Source of the DNA: Anaerolineales bacterium UBA832
Lineage (GTDB): Bacteria; Chloroflexota; Anaerolineae; Anaerolineales; UBA11657
Assembly: GCA_002296125.1 (NCBI GenBank)
Contig: DBHI01000017.1
Coordinates: 1 to 6,880 of the forward strand
Direction: 5' to 3'
Length of the DNA stretch: 6,880 bases
Part shown: one piece after another, positions 6,621 to 6,880 of the stretch
Layout of the letters: every line of letters starts with the position of its first letter
Numbering within the stretch: the first letter of the stretch is position 1
Position numbers and translations under genes: made by a program
Notes under the pieces: model-generated
What the model was told of the DNA's origin: nothing
What the model saw: only the letters and a program-made list of their open reading frames with translations
Database searches by the model: none

Positions 6621-6880
6621 ATGAATAACAGAGCAACATGGGTGGCTTTTTCAATACTAGCTATTGGGATATTCTTAATTGTTTCATACAACAATATCTT
6701 GAGCGGTATTGCAACAACTACTACTATTCCAACAACAACCACAACAACTACGACGACAACAACTACAACAACTACGACGACTACAACTACTACTATTCCA
6801 ACAACAACCACAACGTCTACTACAACTACAAGCACAACAACTACGACGACTACTACTACTATTCCAACAACAACCACAAC
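6621..6880 (+). CDS. Membrane-anchored Thr-rich stalk protein (3' partial)
   Basis: An ATG six bases after the previous stop opens a frame with no stop to the window edge (86 full codons). Residues 1-6 are MNNRAT, residues 7-23 (WVAFSILAIGIFLIVSY) form a signal-anchor helix, and from residue 32 the chain is almost only Thr, broken by Ile-Pro and rare Ser. The Arg before the helix suggests that the Thr region lies outside the cell. Such Thr/Pro stretches act as extended stalks or glycosylated spacers; a functional domain presumably follows beyond the window. There is no good ribosome binding site close to the ATG (a GAGGAAG lies about 30 bases upstream), so translation may depend on coupling to the gene before it. 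The opposite strand is also open here, but only as poly-Val, which is the shadow of the Thr codons. Confidence 0.8.
   Translation, partial: MNNRATWVAFSILAIGIFLIVSYNNILSGIATTTTIPTTTTTTTTTTTTTTTTTTTTTIPTTTTTSTTTTSTTTTTTTTTIPTTTT
6717..6880 (+). repeat. In-frame Thr-codon repeat array with a 66-69 base higher-order unit
   Basis: A 29-base sequence encoding TTTIPTTTT recurs exactly at 6717-6745, 6786-6814 and 6852-6880, at steps of 69 and 66 bases (23 and 22 codons). The intervening 40 and 37 bases are also Thr codons, with a little Ser. The array continues past the window end. All four Thr codons are used in a patterned way, including ACG pairs. Confidence 0.88.

Noticed and set aside
6612..6623. 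Stop readthrough joining the membrane protein to the Thr-stalk protein, which lie in the same frame with one TAA between.
   Set aside because: TAA is the least leaky stop, an ATG follows at once, and the second protein has its own membrane anchor; the shared frame can arise by chance.
6467..6877. Open reading frame on the minus strand encoding a nearly pure Val chain.
   Set aside because: It is the antisense shadow of the Thr codons (ACN read backwards as GTN) and of the end of the upstream membrane-protein gene.
6717..6880. Three identical 29-base repeats separated by 40 and 37 bases look like a small CRISPR array.
   Set aside because: The spacers are themselves Thr codons in the same frame and resemble each other and the repeats. 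The repeat has no dyad symmetry, and the whole stretch is a coding Thr stalk.

Overview
The window is AT-rich and tightly coded on the + strand. It holds four consecutive genes, and the first and last are cut by the window edges. The junctions are a 1-base overlap (TAGTG), a 4-base overlap (ATGA) and a 6-base gap, so this looks like the inside of one operon. No promoter, terminator, RNA gene, transposon or intergenic stretch of any size is visible.

The sortase motifs (GHRTTYG, TLTTCHPKFSARQRLVV) are those of the actinobacterial class E type. The base composition is low in G+C, and Thr-rich stalks (TTTTTTLP, TTTTIPTTTTT) occur in two proteins. Together these suggest a small-genome, low-GC actinobacterium, for example a marine lineage such as Candidatus Actinomarinales. 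That placement is an inference; no marker gene in the window fixes it.

Layout: (1) bases 2-3424 encode the C-terminal 1140 residues of a large surface protein. It has ten tandem Cys-bracketed domains, an acidic linker and a C-terminal sorting signal (YAITG, hydrophobic helix, Arg-rich tail). (2) Bases 3424-5052 encode an unusual 542-residue sortase. It has two membrane helices and a cytoplasmic region of roughly 290 residues that carries a recognisable RecA C-terminal-domain-like module, followed by the extracytoplasmic catalytic domain. (3) Bases 5049-6614 encode a polytopic membrane protein with a secreted N-terminal domain, possibly a distant relative of actinobacterial FGLLP-motif membrane proteins. 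(4) Base 6621 onward encodes a membrane-anchored protein with a long, nearly pure Thr stalk, running off the window.

Taken together the genes look like a surface-display cassette: a giant repeat adhesin-like substrate, the sortase that presumably anchors it, a membrane accessory protein, and a second stalked surface protein. The part that conventional annotation would most likely miss is the RecA C-terminal-like domain inside the sortase. It aligns without gaps over about 49 residues with my recollection of E. coli RecA, and it keeps the two lysines implicated in double-stranded DNA contact.
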